Numbered from the stretch's first letter, positions 26,692-35,955 are shown. The stretch is 64,000 nucleotides of DNA from Zoogloea sp041914405 (GCF_041914405.1 NZ_JAYSDK010000010.1:84382-148381); one strand, 5' to 3'. Numbers and translations: made by a program. The notes: generated by a model from the letters alone, not told the origin.

Positions 26692-27684
26692 CTAGGACTC
26701 GATACGCCGGCCCGCGTAACCGGGCAGGTATTCGCGGATGAAGGATGACAGCAGGCCGCGCCCGGCCTGCAGCGGCTCGCCATTGCGGGCTGCATCGGCC
26801 AGCAGGGCGCGCGCCTCCTTGTACTCGCCGGCCTTGTTCAGCAGGTAGGCGACGGTGTTCTGGTAGCTGGCGATCTTGCGGCGGTAGCGGGCACGCTCTT
26901 CCTCGCTCAGCTTGTGGCGGGCGAGGAGGTAATTGGCCTCGTGCAGTTCCACCGCATTGCGGGTCATCGCCAGCAGGTTCTTGCTCAGGTTGCTGCCGTG
27001 CTGACGGTAATAGGCGAGGCTGCGGTTGAAATAGCCCATGCTGCCCTGCGCCCCGACGCGCAACCACAGATCGGTGTCGTCACTGCCCCGGTACTGGGCG
27101 CGGAAGCTGACCGGGTCGTTCAGCAGCCGCTCACGGGCCAGCATCACCGAATCCGTGTGGATGGCCGCGTAATTGAGACTCATGAAGACGTAGAACGCGT
27201 CGCCGCAGTCGTGCCAGTCCTCAGCGCCCGTGGGGCGCAGGAAGCCACTGGAGCGGGCCAGGAAGTCCGCGTTGGACAGGTAGGTGCCATCATGGGGCGT
27301 GCCATCCTCCTCGACCAGTTGCAGGTCGTGGAAGGCAGCGACCCAGTGGGGATGAGCGTCCAGCCCCTCGTTCAGGATGCGGAACTTGTCCGGATGGTAG
27401 TAATCGTCCTGGTCGAGAAAACACACATAAGGCCCACTGGCGAGGGACAGGGCGATGTTCTTCGGGATCGTCGGCCCGCCGGAGGCTTTCTCGCGCCACA
27501 CCGTGCGGATCCGCGCATCCCGTCGGGCATATTCCTCGATGATGCACGGCGTCTCGTCCGTGGATCCATCATCGACGATGATGTGTTCGAAATCGTGGAA
27601 GCTCTGGCCCAACACGGAATCGAGTGCCTGCCGCAGATACTGGGCGCCGTTATGGGTCGGGGTGATTACGGAGATCTTTGGCAT
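26692..27684 (-). CDS. Glycosyltransferase family 2 protein
   Basis: 330-residue GT-A fold transferase. It begins PKISVITPTHNGAQYLRQAL, with HIIVDDGSTDET, the metal-binding FLDQDDYYHPDK and a downstream GSDDTDLWLR. The C-terminal 80 residues are helical. It follows a GT4 gene by 21 bp, so the two probably act on the same surface polysaccharide or glycan. Donor and acceptor sugars are not readable. No other polysaccharide genes are adjacent. Confidence 0.87.
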   Translation of the reverse strand: MPKISVITPTHNGAQYLRQALDSVLGQSFHDFEHIIVDDGSTDETPCIIEEYARRDARIRTVWREKASGGPTIPKNIALSLASGPYVCFLDQDDYYHPDKFRILNEGLDAHPHWVAAFHDLQLVEEDGTPHDGTYLSNADFLARSSGFLRPTGAEDWHDCGDAFYVFMSLNYAAIHTDSVMLARERLLNDPVSFRAQYRGSDDTDLWLRVGAQGSMGYFNRSLAYYRQHGSNLSKNLLAMTRNAVELHEANYLLARHKLSEEERARYRRKIASYQNTVAYLLNKAGEYKEARALLADAARNGEPLQAGRGLLSSFIREYLPGYAGRRIES

Positions 27685-27705
27685 TTCGGTCTCGATGAGG
27701 TCGCT

Positions 27706-28851
27706 TCAGGAGGTCACCGCGGTGGGGGCGCAAGCCCGCGCATACTCACCGGCGCAGTGTTCCCAGGTAAATTGCTCGCGGACCCGTGCCTGCAGGCGCC
27801 GGGCCAGTTGCGTCGCCGCCCGCCTGTCGTCGAGGATCTGGCGGATCGCCGACGCGCAGGCTGCGTGATCGTCGACGTCGAAGAGCAGGCCGCTTTCCCC
27901 GTCAGCAAGTGTTTCCAGGTGCCCTTCGACCCGGCTGGCCACCACCGGCACGGCGCATGCCCCGGCCTCGATGGTGGCGATGCCGAAGGGTTCGCTGTCG
28001 GAAGGCTGCACGCAGACGGTGGCATTGGACACGATACGGGCCACATCCTCCGGCGACAGATTCATCAGCGTGTGGAGCCGCCCGTCGCAGCCCTGCCCGG
28101 CGGCCAGCGCCCGCACTTTCGACAACTCCGGGCCCTCCATGCCGATCAGCACCAGATGGAGGTCCGGGTAGTCCGCCGCCAGCCCCAGGAAGACCTGAGT
28201 CAGGAAGACCTGCCGCTTGCGCGGGATGAAGGAGCCCACCTGCACGATGTAGCGGGCCGGCAGGCCCGGGTAGGGCTCGAGGCCGTCATGGAAGACCGCG
28301 GTATTCACGCCGTTGTAGATGGCCCGGCCATCGGGGTGGCGGAAACCGAAGACCTTCACCGCCTTCTCCAACAAGGCCCGGGAGCAGAACGTGAGGGTGT
28401 CCGCCTTGCGCAACGTGAATGCCAGAAGCTTGCGTGCGATCGGGTCGGCCGGACTGTTCACGTCGGTGCCGTGAAAAGACAGCACCAGGCGACCGCGGAA
28501 GAGGCCCAGGCTCTTGAGACAAGCAATCGACAAGGCCCCTAGGCCGACGTAATGGAAGTTGACGCAGGCAACCTCCGAGCGGTCCAACCAGCGGGCCAGC
28601 CGGGCCAGGTGGCCGGGCGCAGACAGCAGGGACTTCAGCAGGGCCAGCGGCGTCGTTCCACCCAACACGCCGAAGCGCAGCATTACCACGTCGGCCTCGC
28701 CGGCCCGCGGATGACGGCAGCCCCAGTCATCCTGGCAGATCTGCGCAGCCTGCCCCATCGCCTGGTACTGCTCAAACAGGTTTCTGATAACAACGCTGAC
28801 GCCGGCGGGATGAAGCGGAGACCAGGGAATGACGAGCAGGATCTTGGGCAT
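27706..28851 (-). CDS. Glycosyltransferase family 4 protein
   Basis: 381-residue GT-B fold transferase. The N-terminal domain starts MPKILLVIPWSPLHPAGVS. The C-terminal Rossmann domain has VQVGSFIPRKRQ and the E-x7-E nucleotide-sugar motif as PSDSEPFGIATIEAGACAVPVVA. The start at 28851 matches the family N-terminus; no strong ribosome site is visible. It precedes the GT2 gene in the same direction. Confidence 0.86.
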   Translation of the reverse strand: MPKILLVIPWSPLHPAGVSVVIRNLFEQYQAMGQAAQICQDDWGCRHPRAGEADVVMLRFGVLGGTTPLALLKSLLSAPGHLARLARWLDRSEVACVNFHYVGLGALSIACLKSLGLFRGRLVLSFHGTDVNSPADPIARKLLAFTLRKADTLTFCSRALLEKAVKVFGFRHPDGRAIYNGVNTAVFHDGLEPYPGLPARYIVQVGSFIPRKRQVFLTQVFLGLAADYPDLHLVLIGMEGPELSKVRALAAGQGCDGRLHTLMNLSPEDVARIVSNATVCVQPSDSEPFGIATIEAGACAVPVVASRVEGHLETLADGESGLLFDVDDHAACASAIRQILDDRRAATQLARRLQARVREQFTWEHCAGEYARACAPTAVTS

Positions 28852-28976
28852 TTGGCGGCTGGCGGCTCTCGACCGTTTGCGGGGTTCGCAGCCAACGGAT
28901 GATACGTGATCGCACCGCCGAGGAAAATGACGAAGGGAATCCCGCGCGCAGGCGCCTTCCCACGCCGTCTGGGTAC

Positions 28977-29471
28977 TCAGCCGCCGAAGCTCCACCCGCC
29001 GTGGCTGCCCGCCACGGCGCCGAGCACCACGATCAGGCTCACGCTCAACAGCACCACATGCACGCGCTGGATGCGCGCCATCGTACCCAGCGGATCGCGC
29101 CGCGCACTGGCCTGGAAGGCCTTGTGCAGCACGAAGGGCTCAAGGATGAAGAGCATCACCGCGAACAGGGTCCACACGACCACCATACCGTGCATCCACC
29201 ACCAGTTGGCCGGGTCGGCGAAGCGCGAACCGACACCCAGCCGCCACACCAGCCAAGTCCCCGACGCGCCGGCCAGCAGCACGCTCCAGCGGGCGATCCC
29301 GGCGAAACGGAGCTCCAGCCGCTCGAACAGCTCGAGCTGGGCTTGCGGCTCGGCCAGCGCCCGGCAGGCCGGCAGCAGCACCAGGGTCACGAAGGCCACC
29401 CCGCCTATCCAAAGCAACACCGCCAACACGTGCAGCGCACGGGCGATGGCGAAATCGTTGAAGCCACTCAC
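28977..29471 (-). CDS. CopD-like integral membrane protein
   Basis: 164-residue protein with four predicted helices. The N-terminal ALHVLAVLLWIGGVAFVTLV is typical of CopD/cytochrome-like membrane domains, and conserved His residues (H14, and H in WWMHGMVVVW and RVHVVLL) could bind heme or metal. It overlaps the 4Fe-4S protein gene by four bases (ATGA), so the three genes 30849-28977 form a coupled operon. A heme-binding redox role is plausible but not shown. Confidence 0.7.
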   Translation of the reverse strand: MSGFNDFAIARALHVLAVLLWIGGVAFVTLVLLPACRALAEPQAQLELFERLELRFAGIARWSVLLAGASGTWLVWRLGVGSRFADPANWWWMHGMVVVWTLFAVMLFILEPFVLHKAFQASARRDPLGTMARIQRVHVVLLSVSLIVVLGAVAGSHGGWSFGG

Positions 29472-30460
29472 TGAGTCTTCCTTTCCGGTTTCGGCGCGCT
29501 GAAGGCCGCCTCGTTATGCCGCGCCGCCTCCCCGCTGACCCACTGCAGCAAGGGGCCGCGGGGATTGTCCCGCTGGGTCGTCTCGCAGGCGCTGACGCAC
29601 TGGGCGCACTGGGTGCAGGTAAACATCGCGCGCTTGATGTTGCGCGGCTTCAGGCGCATCGGGCAGACATGGTCGCAGGCGCTGTAGCAGCTTGCGCAGT
29701 CAGCAGCCCGCTCGCGCTCGAAGCCGACCACCATCGCCGCCCGGTTGCCCATCCAGGCCAGGCTCTGGAACAGGCCCACCGCGCAGGCATAACGGCAAAA
29801 CAGATGGCGCGCGAACAGGAACTCCAGCGACAGCACCATCGTGCCGGCGGTGATGAAAATGAACTCGTTGCGGGTCGGCGCCAGTGTCAGCAGGTGCCCA
29901 TACACCTGGAAGGGCGGGAGCAGGTAGGTCAGCAGCACCACCGCCCAGACGAAAGCGAAACCCACCGCCAGCGGCACCGTCACCAGCCACCACAGGCGGT
30001 CGTAGCGCACCGGCGTACCATCCGGCTCCCACGGCGGCAGCTCGCGGGCCTCCCACACGCTGGGGCGGCCGATGGCCCGGCGCATGAAACCGTTGATCGT
30101 TTCCACCACCGAGAAATGCGGGCACAGCCAGCCGCAATACAGCCGCCCCCAGCGCCAGGCTACGCCGATCAGCACGGCGCCGACTGCGAGGATCGGCAGC
30201 AGCACCCGCCCGATGACACGCAGCACTGCCCCCAGCGCGTCGATATGGCCCGCCGAGAAGTCTTCCAGGCCGGCGTGCCACTCGAAACCGAGCAGCCAGG
30301 CGTGGCCCGCCACTAGGTCGTAGCGCAGCAGATTGAACACTGGCGCCAGCACGAACAGCACAAAGAAGCCGCCCTGGGCCCAGCGCCGCAGGCGCTGGCG
30401 GCCGCCGTCGGGCCGCGCCGTGCTGACCGGGCGGATCGGGATCACACGGGGTGTTGCCAT
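29468..30460 (-). CDS. Membrane-bound 4Fe-4S ferredoxin-type protein (NapH/NosR/CcoG-like)
   Basis: 330-residue protein with five or so membrane helices and two CxxxCP-type motifs (YCGWLCPHFSVVE and FCRYACAVGLFQS) as in NapH/NosR-like proteins. The C-terminus carries ferredoxin-type clusters: CASCYSACDHVCP and CTQCAQCVSACE. Such proteins pass electrons from quinol to periplasmic enzymes. It differs from CcoG in lacking the usual C-terminal immunoglobulin-like domain. It is coupled at both ends by ATGA overlaps to small membrane proteins. The terminal acceptor is unknown. Confidence 0.82.
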   Translation of the reverse strand: MATPRVIPIRPVSTARPDGGRQRLRRWAQGGFFVLFVLAPVFNLLRYDLVAGHAWLLGFEWHAGLEDFSAGHIDALGAVLRVIGRVLLPILAVGAVLIGVAWRWGRLYCGWLCPHFSVVETINGFMRRAIGRPSVWEARELPPWEPDGTPVRYDRLWWLVTVPLAVGFAFVWAVVLLTYLLPPFQVYGHLLTLAPTRNEFIFITAGTMVLSLEFLFARHLFCRYACAVGLFQSLAWMGNRAAMVVGFERERAADCASCYSACDHVCPMRLKPRNIKRAMFTCTQCAQCVSACETTQRDNPRGPLLQWVSGEAARHNEAAFSAPKPERKTQ

Positions 30461-30849
30461 CAGCGGGGTCCAATCAGGGGATAACGGAAGGGTTTGCCGG
30501 CCAGCGCCTTGGCGAGGCCAATGGCCCCACAGAAGATCAGCGTGGAATGGCAGGTCGTGAAGTAGAGGATCACGATCACCCACGTGTACGGCGAACCGTA
30601 CCCACCGGTGAAGATGATCGCTGCGTTGGCGACCACCAGCAGCATGCCGGCCCACAGGCTGGCGGCCACAGTCTGGCGCAAATGCACTTGGGCCAGCTCG
30701 GGCGCCCGCCGGCGCTCACGCAACCACAGCACCATTAGCGCGATGAACGCGACGCCCGGCACGATCATCAGATTGGCCAGGTACAAGGCCTCCGCCGCGA
30801 CAGCGATTTCGCGGCCGGGAATGTTGAAGTCGAGCTCGGAACTGGCCAT
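30460..30849 (-). CDS. Small four-helix membrane protein
   Basis: 129-residue protein with four predicted helices (YLANLMIVPGVAFIALMVLW first). His residues in AQVHLRQTVAAS and YFTTCHSTLIFCG lie in or near helices. I recognise no named family with certainty; it resembles DUF4870-like proteins. It is the first gene of the 4Fe-4S/CopD-like operon and overlaps the next by four bases. Confidence 0.65.
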   Translation of the reverse strand: MASSELDFNIPGREIAVAAEALYLANLMIVPGVAFIALMVLWLRERRRAPELAQVHLRQTVAASLWAGMLLVVANAAIIFTGGYGSPYTWVIVILYFTTCHSTLIFCGAIGLAKALAGKPFRYPLIGPR

Positions 30850-30886
30850 GGCACCCCCAGCTTAGCCATACCCTTCCACGGCGTAC

Positions 30887-30900
30887 TTGATGCGGCGCAA
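30887..30900. promoter_or_regulatory. Weak FNR-like box
   Basis: TTGAT, four bases, CGCAA: one perfect FNR half-site and a 3/5 match in the other, about 40 bp before the ATG of the 4Fe-4S operon. It fits oxygen control of an electron-transfer module but is a low-information match. Confidence 0.25.
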
Positions 30901-30918
30901 GTGCGCCGTAGTGCCGCC

Positions 30919-31428
30919 TCAGATTACTTCGAGCAGCAGGCGGCGCAATTGTTCAGCCTCCCGCCGGCCGTCGCGGGAGCTGACGATGGCGTGGTACCAC
31001 TCGTCGAACAGCTCACGCAGCGCTGCCGGGTTGGCGGCAGCCTCGATGCGGTCCTGCAGGGAACTGGTTCCCACCGCACCGATGAAGGTATTGAGGGTGT
31101 TGACCATGAAGTTGCGGGCCTTGCGCAGCCGCTGCGGATCATCCCCCGGCGGATGCAGGCGGAAGGCGGTCAGGGCCGGCTGGGGCGGCGGCGGGACGCG
31201 GCGCACGCCATCCAGCCCGGTCGCCTCCACCATGCCGATGTAGCCCTCTTCCTCGAGCATGCCGAGGGTGTGCTCGAGATCATCCGATTGCAGCAAGCCG
31301 CGCAGATCCTCCACCGTACGCTTGCCATCGACGAAGATCAGCACACGGCGCACCCGCGGACTGAAACCGGCGGCCCGGCGCTCGATCTCCTCATACCCCT
31401 TCAGGGTCTTCGCAAAAATGACGCTCAT
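30919..31428 (-). CDS. Conserved hypothetical protein
   Basis: 169-residue soluble protein. Residues 1-70 (SPRVRRVLIFVDGKRTVEDL ... LGMLEEEGYIGM) look like a winged-helix domain. A Pro-rich hinge (PPPPQP) is followed by a helical C-terminal domain (about 95-169). GAGGAG precedes the ATG at 31428. The winged-helix plus helical tail could bind DNA or a protein partner. No named family recognised; it is not visibly coupled to its neighbours. Confidence 0.7.
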   Translation of the reverse strand: MSVIFAKTLKGYEEIERRAAGFSPRVRRVLIFVDGKRTVEDLRGLLQSDDLEHTLGMLEEEGYIGMVEATGLDGVRRVPPPPQPALTAFRLHPPGDDPQRLRKARNFMVNTLNTFIGAVGTSSLQDRIEAAANPAALRELFDEWYHAIVSSRDGRREAEQLRRLLLEVI

Positions 31429-31570
31429 CCCTAGCTCCTCCACACAGCCCGCGTGACCCGGGCCTTCATGTTCCGTCGGCGCCGCATTGTAACGACATTG
31501 GAATGCGGCGGGCAGCCGGAACATTCATCAGAGATGAGCATCGCCGCCCCGCGGGAGGGCGACGCCGGCG

Positions 31571-32656
31571 CTAGGCCCCCGCCACGACCTGGACTGCCAG
31601 CCGGCGGGCTTGCTCCAGCAAGCCCGTCCCGTTCTCGAGGCCGTCGATGAAGCGCCAGGGGATCCCCGACAGCCCACTCTGGGCGCCAGCCAGCGCCCCG
31701 GTGAGGATCGCCCGGGCCTGGTTCTGGCCACCGCCGTTCACCGCATGCAGAACCGCCGACTCGAAATCGTCGGGGAAGCGGGCCGCCAGGTAGTAGGCGG
31801 CCGGAAACTGGTGATACACCGCGCAGGGCAGGCCGTAGACCAGCGACACCTTCCACGCCGGCTCGATGCGGATGGATGGGTCACGCGCCGCCCGGGCGGT
31901 GTCTGACGGCCCCAGCAGCGCGTCCGGCGACGGGAAGCGCCCGGCCACCGGGGCCTCCTCGGCGTCCGGGTGAGGTGCCTGCAGGGCGCCGCGGGTCACC
32001 GAGTGGAACGGCAGTTCGCCCGTTTTCACCCGCGCCATCAGGCGGCCTGACAGTTGCTCATCGAGCGGATACCCTTCGACGAGCATGCCAAGCACTGCGC
32101 CGAAAGCCACGGTCATCGCCACCACGGTACCGTCGGTCTGGGTCAGCACCGTATTGCGGGTCACCGCCGACGCCAGTTCGGCCGGCCGCAGCGCGTAGCG
32201 CACGGCGATCGCCAGCGTCCGCTCGGCCGCCTCGGTGGTGTCCGCATTGCCGCCGCACAGCCCCCACGCCAGGCCCTCGCCGACCCGCCGGCGCCAGGCT
32301 TCACGGATCGACTGGCTGGTGTAGCCACCGGGGCCATGCATCGGCGTACCGTCGATCAGCGGGAAGAAATCCTCGTCCATGCGCCGGCAGAAATCGACCT
32401 CGTCGTACCCGCCCTGCGCCACCAGCGAATCCAGCGTCAGCGCCAGCAACACCCCAGCCTGGGATGACTGGCCGGCCTGCATCCCGGCGTGGTAGCGGCC
32501 GGGGCGTGGCGTGGTGTAGTCGTCGATCCAGTCGCCATAGTCGGCGCGCAGCGCATCCAGGTTGTAGTACCAGTGGGGGCCAAGGGCCAGCGCATCGCCG
32601 ATGAAGGCGCCCATCAGGGCACCGACGGCTCGATCCTGCAGGGATTGGGCGGACAT
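31571..32656 (-). CDS. ADP-ribosylglycohydrolase family protein
   Basis: 361-residue DraG/ARH-fold enzyme that removes ADP-ribose from proteins or small molecules. The Mg-binding N-terminal motif is GALMGAFIGDALALGPHWYY and the C-terminal one lies around AVNGGGQNQARAILTGALAGA, though the usual GDxDT Asp pair is replaced there by GGQNQ, an oddity that may change metal binding. Family length is usual. It is divergent from the Lon-like gene with about 130 bp between starts. Confidence 0.8.
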   Translation of the reverse strand: MSAQSLQDRAVGALMGAFIGDALALGPHWYYNLDALRADYGDWIDDYTTPRPGRYHAGMQAGQSSQAGVLLALTLDSLVAQGGYDEVDFCRRMDEDFFPLIDGTPMHGPGGYTSQSIREAWRRRVGEGLAWGLCGGNADTTEAAERTLAIAVRYALRPAELASAVTRNTVLTQTDGTVVAMTVAFGAVLGMLVEGYPLDEQLSGRLMARVKTGELPFHSVTRGALQAPHPDAEEAPVAGRFPSPDALLGPSDTARAARDPSIRIEPAWKVSLVYGLPCAVYHQFPAAYYLAARFPDDFESAVLHAVNGGGQNQARAILTGALAGAQSGLSGIPWRFIDGLENGTGLLEQARRLAVQVVAGA

Positions 32657-32785
32657 GCGAACCTCCGGAAGGCTTGACGTGGATCAGTCGGGCGCCGGGA
32701 AGGATGAGCCGCGTGCAGTTCGACCGTGGCCGGCGCGCAATGGAGTGATTATGCTAGCGGCAGCGCATGACACAAGGCCTGCCCG

Positions 32786-35206
32786 ATGACTTCGCTGCTT
32801 CCCCTGCCGCCGGATGCCCTCTACACCTGTTGCGATCCGGCCGACCTGCCTTTCGAAACCAGCGCCGAGCTGCCCGACCTGGATGCGGCACAGATCCACG
32901 GCCGGGCCATCGAAGCCATCCACCTCGGGCTGGACATCCGTCACGACGGCTACAACCTGTTCCTGCTCGGCGAGACCGGCAGCGGGCGCCACGCGATCAT
33001 CCGCCAGTTGCTGGAGACCGAGAGCCACGGCGGCGACGCACCGGCCGACTGGTGCTACGTCTTCAACTTCCGCGACGACGACCGGCCCCGCCTGCTGCGC
33101 CTGCCCTGCGGACGCGGCGCCCGCCTGCGGGACGACATGCAGCACTTCGTCGAGGAGCTGATCCCAGCCATCAACACGGCCTTTCAGAGCGACGACTACC
33201 GGAGCCGTCTGGAGGCCATGCAGGAGGAAGAAAAGCTGCGCGAGGAAACCGCGCTGCAGACCCTCGGCCGTGATGCCGGCGAACTGGGCGTGGCCCTGCT
33301 GCGCACGCCCCACGGCTTTGCCTTCGTACCGATGAAGAATGCCGAGGCCACGCTGACGCCGGAAGAATTCGCCGAGTTGCCGGAGGCCCGCCAGCATGAG
33401 CTGGAAGAGCACATCAAGGTCCTGCGCGAGCGCCTGCACAAGCTGATGAACGACTTCCCGCGCTGGCGCCGGGAACTACAGAACCGTATCAAGCAGGCCG
33501 GCAGCGAAGCCCTGCAACTCACGGTGACGCACCTGATTGACGACCTCAAGCCGAACTATGCCGACCTGCCGGAAGTCATCGCCCACTTCGACGACCTCCT
33601 GCACGACATCACCGAGGGCGCCGAATCCCTGCGCGAATCCACCCGCAGCGACGAAGAGAGCGAAACCACCACCTACTCCGGCATGATCACCGTGCAGCGC
33701 TACCTGGTGAACCTGCTGGTGGAAAACCCCTCCGGCGGCCAGCGGCCGGTGGTCTATGAGGATCACCCGACCCTGCAGAACCTGGTCGGGCGCATCGAGC
33801 ACATGGTCCACATGGGCACGCTGATGAGCAATTTCACGCTGATCCGCGCCGGCGCACTACAGCGGGCCAACGGCGGCTTCCTGGTCCTCGACGCACTGCG
33901 GGTACTCGGCCAGCCCTACGCCTGGGAGGGCCTCAAGCGCTGCCTGAAGGCCGGCACGGTGCGCATCGAATCCCTGTCCGACCTGATCGGCCTCGGCAGC
34001 ACCGTCCAGCTCGAGCCGGAGCCGATGCCGCTGGACCTGAAGGTGGTACTGGTCGGCGAGCGGCTGGTGTATTACCTGCTGTCCCAGTACGACCCGGAGT
34101 TTCCGGCCCTGTTCAAGATCAACGCGGACATGGAAAGCGAGATCGTCCGCACGGCGGAGAACACCACGACCTACGCCTGCCTGGTCGCCACCCTGGCCCG
34201 CCGCGGCCAGCTGCGCCCCCTGTCGGGCCCGGCCGTGGCACGGGTCATCGAACACGCGGCACGCCTGGCGGGCGATGCCGAACGCCTGAGCACCCTCACC
34301 CAGCCGGTCGACGACCTGCTGCGCCAGGCCGACCATTTCGCCGCCCGGGCCGACGCAGACGCCATCGGCCGGGAGCACGTGGAGACGGCGCTCGCCGCCC
34401 AGCGTCGGCGCAACGAACGCCTGCGCCTGCGCTACCGGGACGAGATGCTGCGCAACCAGTTGCTGATCGCCAGTGCTGGCGATCACGTCGGCCAGGTCAA
34501 TGGGCTGGCGGTGATCCAGTTGGGGGAAAGCACTTTCGCGCACCCTGCCCGCATCACCGCCACGGTGAGGGTCGGTGACGGCGACGTGATCGACATCGAG
34601 CGGGAAGTGAAGCTCGGCGGCCCGATCCACTCCAAGGGCGTACTAATCCTGTCGTCCTTCGTCGGCGCCCGCTTCGGCCTCAATACGCCACTCTCTCTCA
34701 AGGCCAGCCTGGTGTTCGAACAGTCCTACGGCGGCGTCGAGGGCGACAGCGCCTCGCTGGCCGAGTTGTGTGCGCTGCTGTCGGCGGTGGCGAAGCTGCC
34801 GCTGAAGCAGTCGCTGGCCCTCAGCGGATCGGTGAACCAGTTCGGCATCGTGCAACCGGTCGGCGGCATCAACGAGAAGATCGAAGGCTTCTTCGAACTG
34901 TGCGCAGCCCGCGGCCTGACTGGCGAACAAGGCGTGCTGATCCCCAGCGCCAACGTATGCCACTTGATGCTCGCCAGCGAGGTGGTGGAGGCGGTGCGGA
35001 CCGGGCGTTTCCACGTCTGGGCCGTCAACAGCGTGGACGACGCGCTGGCCCTGCTCACCGGCCTGCCTGCAGGCCAGGCAGACGGCGATGGAAAATGGCC
35101 GGACGGAACCGTCAACGCCCACATTGCTGCCGGGCTGCGGGAGCTGGCCCGCCTGCGCCAGGCCTTCGCCCACCCGCCGAAGGACGGTGAGAATCACAAC
35201 ACGTAA
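32786..35206 (+). CDS. Lon-family AAA protease (LonB-like, AAA_32/Lon_C)
   Basis: 806-residue ATP-dependent protease of the group distinct from housekeeping Lon. The N-terminal domain has a Walker A-like FLLGETGSGRHAII with His in place of the conserved Lys, as often in this family. The second ATPase half contains ANGGFLVLDALRVL. The C-terminal Lon protease domain has the catalytic Ser in GDSAS (about residue 655) and Lys in GGINEKIEG (about 698). A central helical coiled coil spans about 130-240. Substrates are unknown. Confidence 0.87.
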   Translation: MTSLLPLPPDALYTCCDPADLPFETSAELPDLDAAQIHGRAIEAIHLGLDIRHDGYNLFLLGETGSGRHAIIRQLLETESHGGDAPADWCYVFNFRDDDRPRLLRLPCGRGARLRDDMQHFVEELIPAINTAFQSDDYRSRLEAMQEEEKLREETALQTLGRDAGELGVALLRTPHGFAFVPMKNAEATLTPEEFAELPEARQHELEEHIKVLRERLHKLMNDFPRWRRELQNRIKQAGSEALQLTVTHLIDDLKPNYADLPEVIAHFDDLLHDITEGAESLRESTRSDEESETTTYSGMITVQRYLVNLLVENPSGGQRPVVYEDHPTLQNLVGRIEHMVHMGTLMSNFTLIRAGALQRANGGFLVLDALRVLGQPYAWEGLKRCLKAGTVRIESLSDLIGLGSTVQLEPEPMPLDLKVVLVGERLVYYLLSQYDPEFPALFKINADMESEIVRTAENTTTYACLVATLARRGQLRPLSGPAVARVIEHAARLAGDAERLSTLTQPVDDLLRQADHFAARADADAIGREHVETALAAQRRRNERLRLRYRDEMLRNQLLIASAGDHVGQVNGLAVIQLGESTFAHPARITATVRVGDGDVIDIEREVKLGGPIHSKGVLILSSFVGARFGLNTPLSLKASLVFEQSYGGVEGDSASLAELCALLSAVAKLPLKQSLALSGSVNQFGIVQPVGGINEKIEGFFELCAARGLTGEQGVLIPSANVCHLMLASEVVEAVRTGRFHVWAVNSVDDALALLTGLPAGQADGDGKWPDGTVNAHIAAGLRELARLRQAFAHPPKDGENHNT

Positions 35207-35207
35207 A

Positions 35208-35239
35208 CGGCACAAAGGCCCCTAAGGGCCTTTGTGCCG
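35208..35239. terminator. 14-bp perfect hairpin between the Lon-like and phasin genes
   Basis: CGGCACAAAGGCCC pairs with GGGCCTTTGTGCCG around a four-base loop. It starts two bases after the Lon-like stop codon and lies between convergent genes. There is no T-run, so it is probably a bidirectional stabilising or weak terminating hairpin. Confidence 0.6.
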
Positions 35240-35272
35240 GACTGCATGAACGCGCGGCCGAAGCCGCAGCGA

Positions 35273-35851
35273 TCAGGCGACCTTCAGAGCGGAGGCAGCA
35301 GCCTTGGTGCTCTTGTCGACGCTTTCGACGGCAACCAGGGTGGCCTTCTCGACGCTGGCCTGGGCGGCAGCAGCAACCTGCTTGGCAGCCTTGGTAGCGC
35401 CTTCGTAAGCGCTGCTGGCGTTGGCCAGAGCGGTCTTGACGGCCTTGATGGCGGGCTCGGAACCGGCCGGAGCGTTCTTGAAGATGCCTTCCAGAGCGGT
35501 GTCGATGTTCTTGGACAGAACAGCGGCTTCAGCTTCGAGCAGCTTGGTCAGCTCTTCCTGGGTGTCGCCGCCGATGTCGGACAGGCTGCGGCCGTAGGCC
35601 ACGGACTTCTCGACCGCCGGGGTGATGGCGCCCAGTTGCAGGGCGGCCAGGGCCTTCGGATCCTTGGCAGCGAGCACGGCCTTGGAGAAAGCCAGGCCGT
35701 CATCGAAAGCACCGCGGGCGGTGGCCAGGTTCAGGCTGGCAACGCGCTCAACAGCGGTAAACAGGGTGGTGGCGAAGCTGGTGGCGGTCTTCAGACCGGC
35801 TTCGATGTTGGCCTTGGAAGTGGCTACGAACTGTTCGGGGCTGACGGACAT
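35273..35851 (-). CDS. Phasin family protein
   Basis: 192-residue Ala-rich helical protein that coats polyhydroxyalkanoate granules. The phasin_2 domain is seen from MSVSPEQFVATSKANIEAGL onward, with long amphipathic helices and a C-terminal Ala/Lys-rich tail (AAKQVAAAAQASVEKA). GAGGAG precedes the ATG at 35851. Codon use looks like that of a highly expressed gene. The leader has two inverted repeats that may be PhaR operators. It implies the organism stores PHB, though the synthase is outside the window. Confidence 0.92.
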   Translation of the reverse strand: MSVSPEQFVATSKANIEAGLKTATSFATTLFTAVERVASLNLATARGAFDDGLAFSKAVLAAKDPKALAALQLGAITPAVEKSVAYGRSLSDIGGDTQEELTKLLEAEAAVLSKNIDTALEGIFKNAPAGSEPAIKAVKTALANASSAYEGATKAAKQVAAAAQASVEKATLVAVESVDKSTKAAASALKVA

Positions 35852-35879
35852 GGTGTTCTCCTCGATTTGGGTTGCAGTC

Positions 35880-35955
35880 ACCGAAATGATTTCGGTATGG
35901 CGCTATGTTGCATCGCACAAAGTAGGAATGCAAGTGGTTTTTGTGCAATGCAGCA
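35880..35955. promoter_or_regulatory. Phasin upstream region with two dyads (PhaR candidate)
   Basis: One dyad is ACCGAAAT G ATTTCGGT at 35880-35896. The second is a wider pair: TGTTGCATCGCACAA (35906-35920) and TTGTGCAATGCAGCA (35941-35955), 13 of 15 positions complementary. TGCA-rich sites like these fit the PHB-responsive repressor PhaR, which controls phasins in relatives. Confidence 0.5.
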
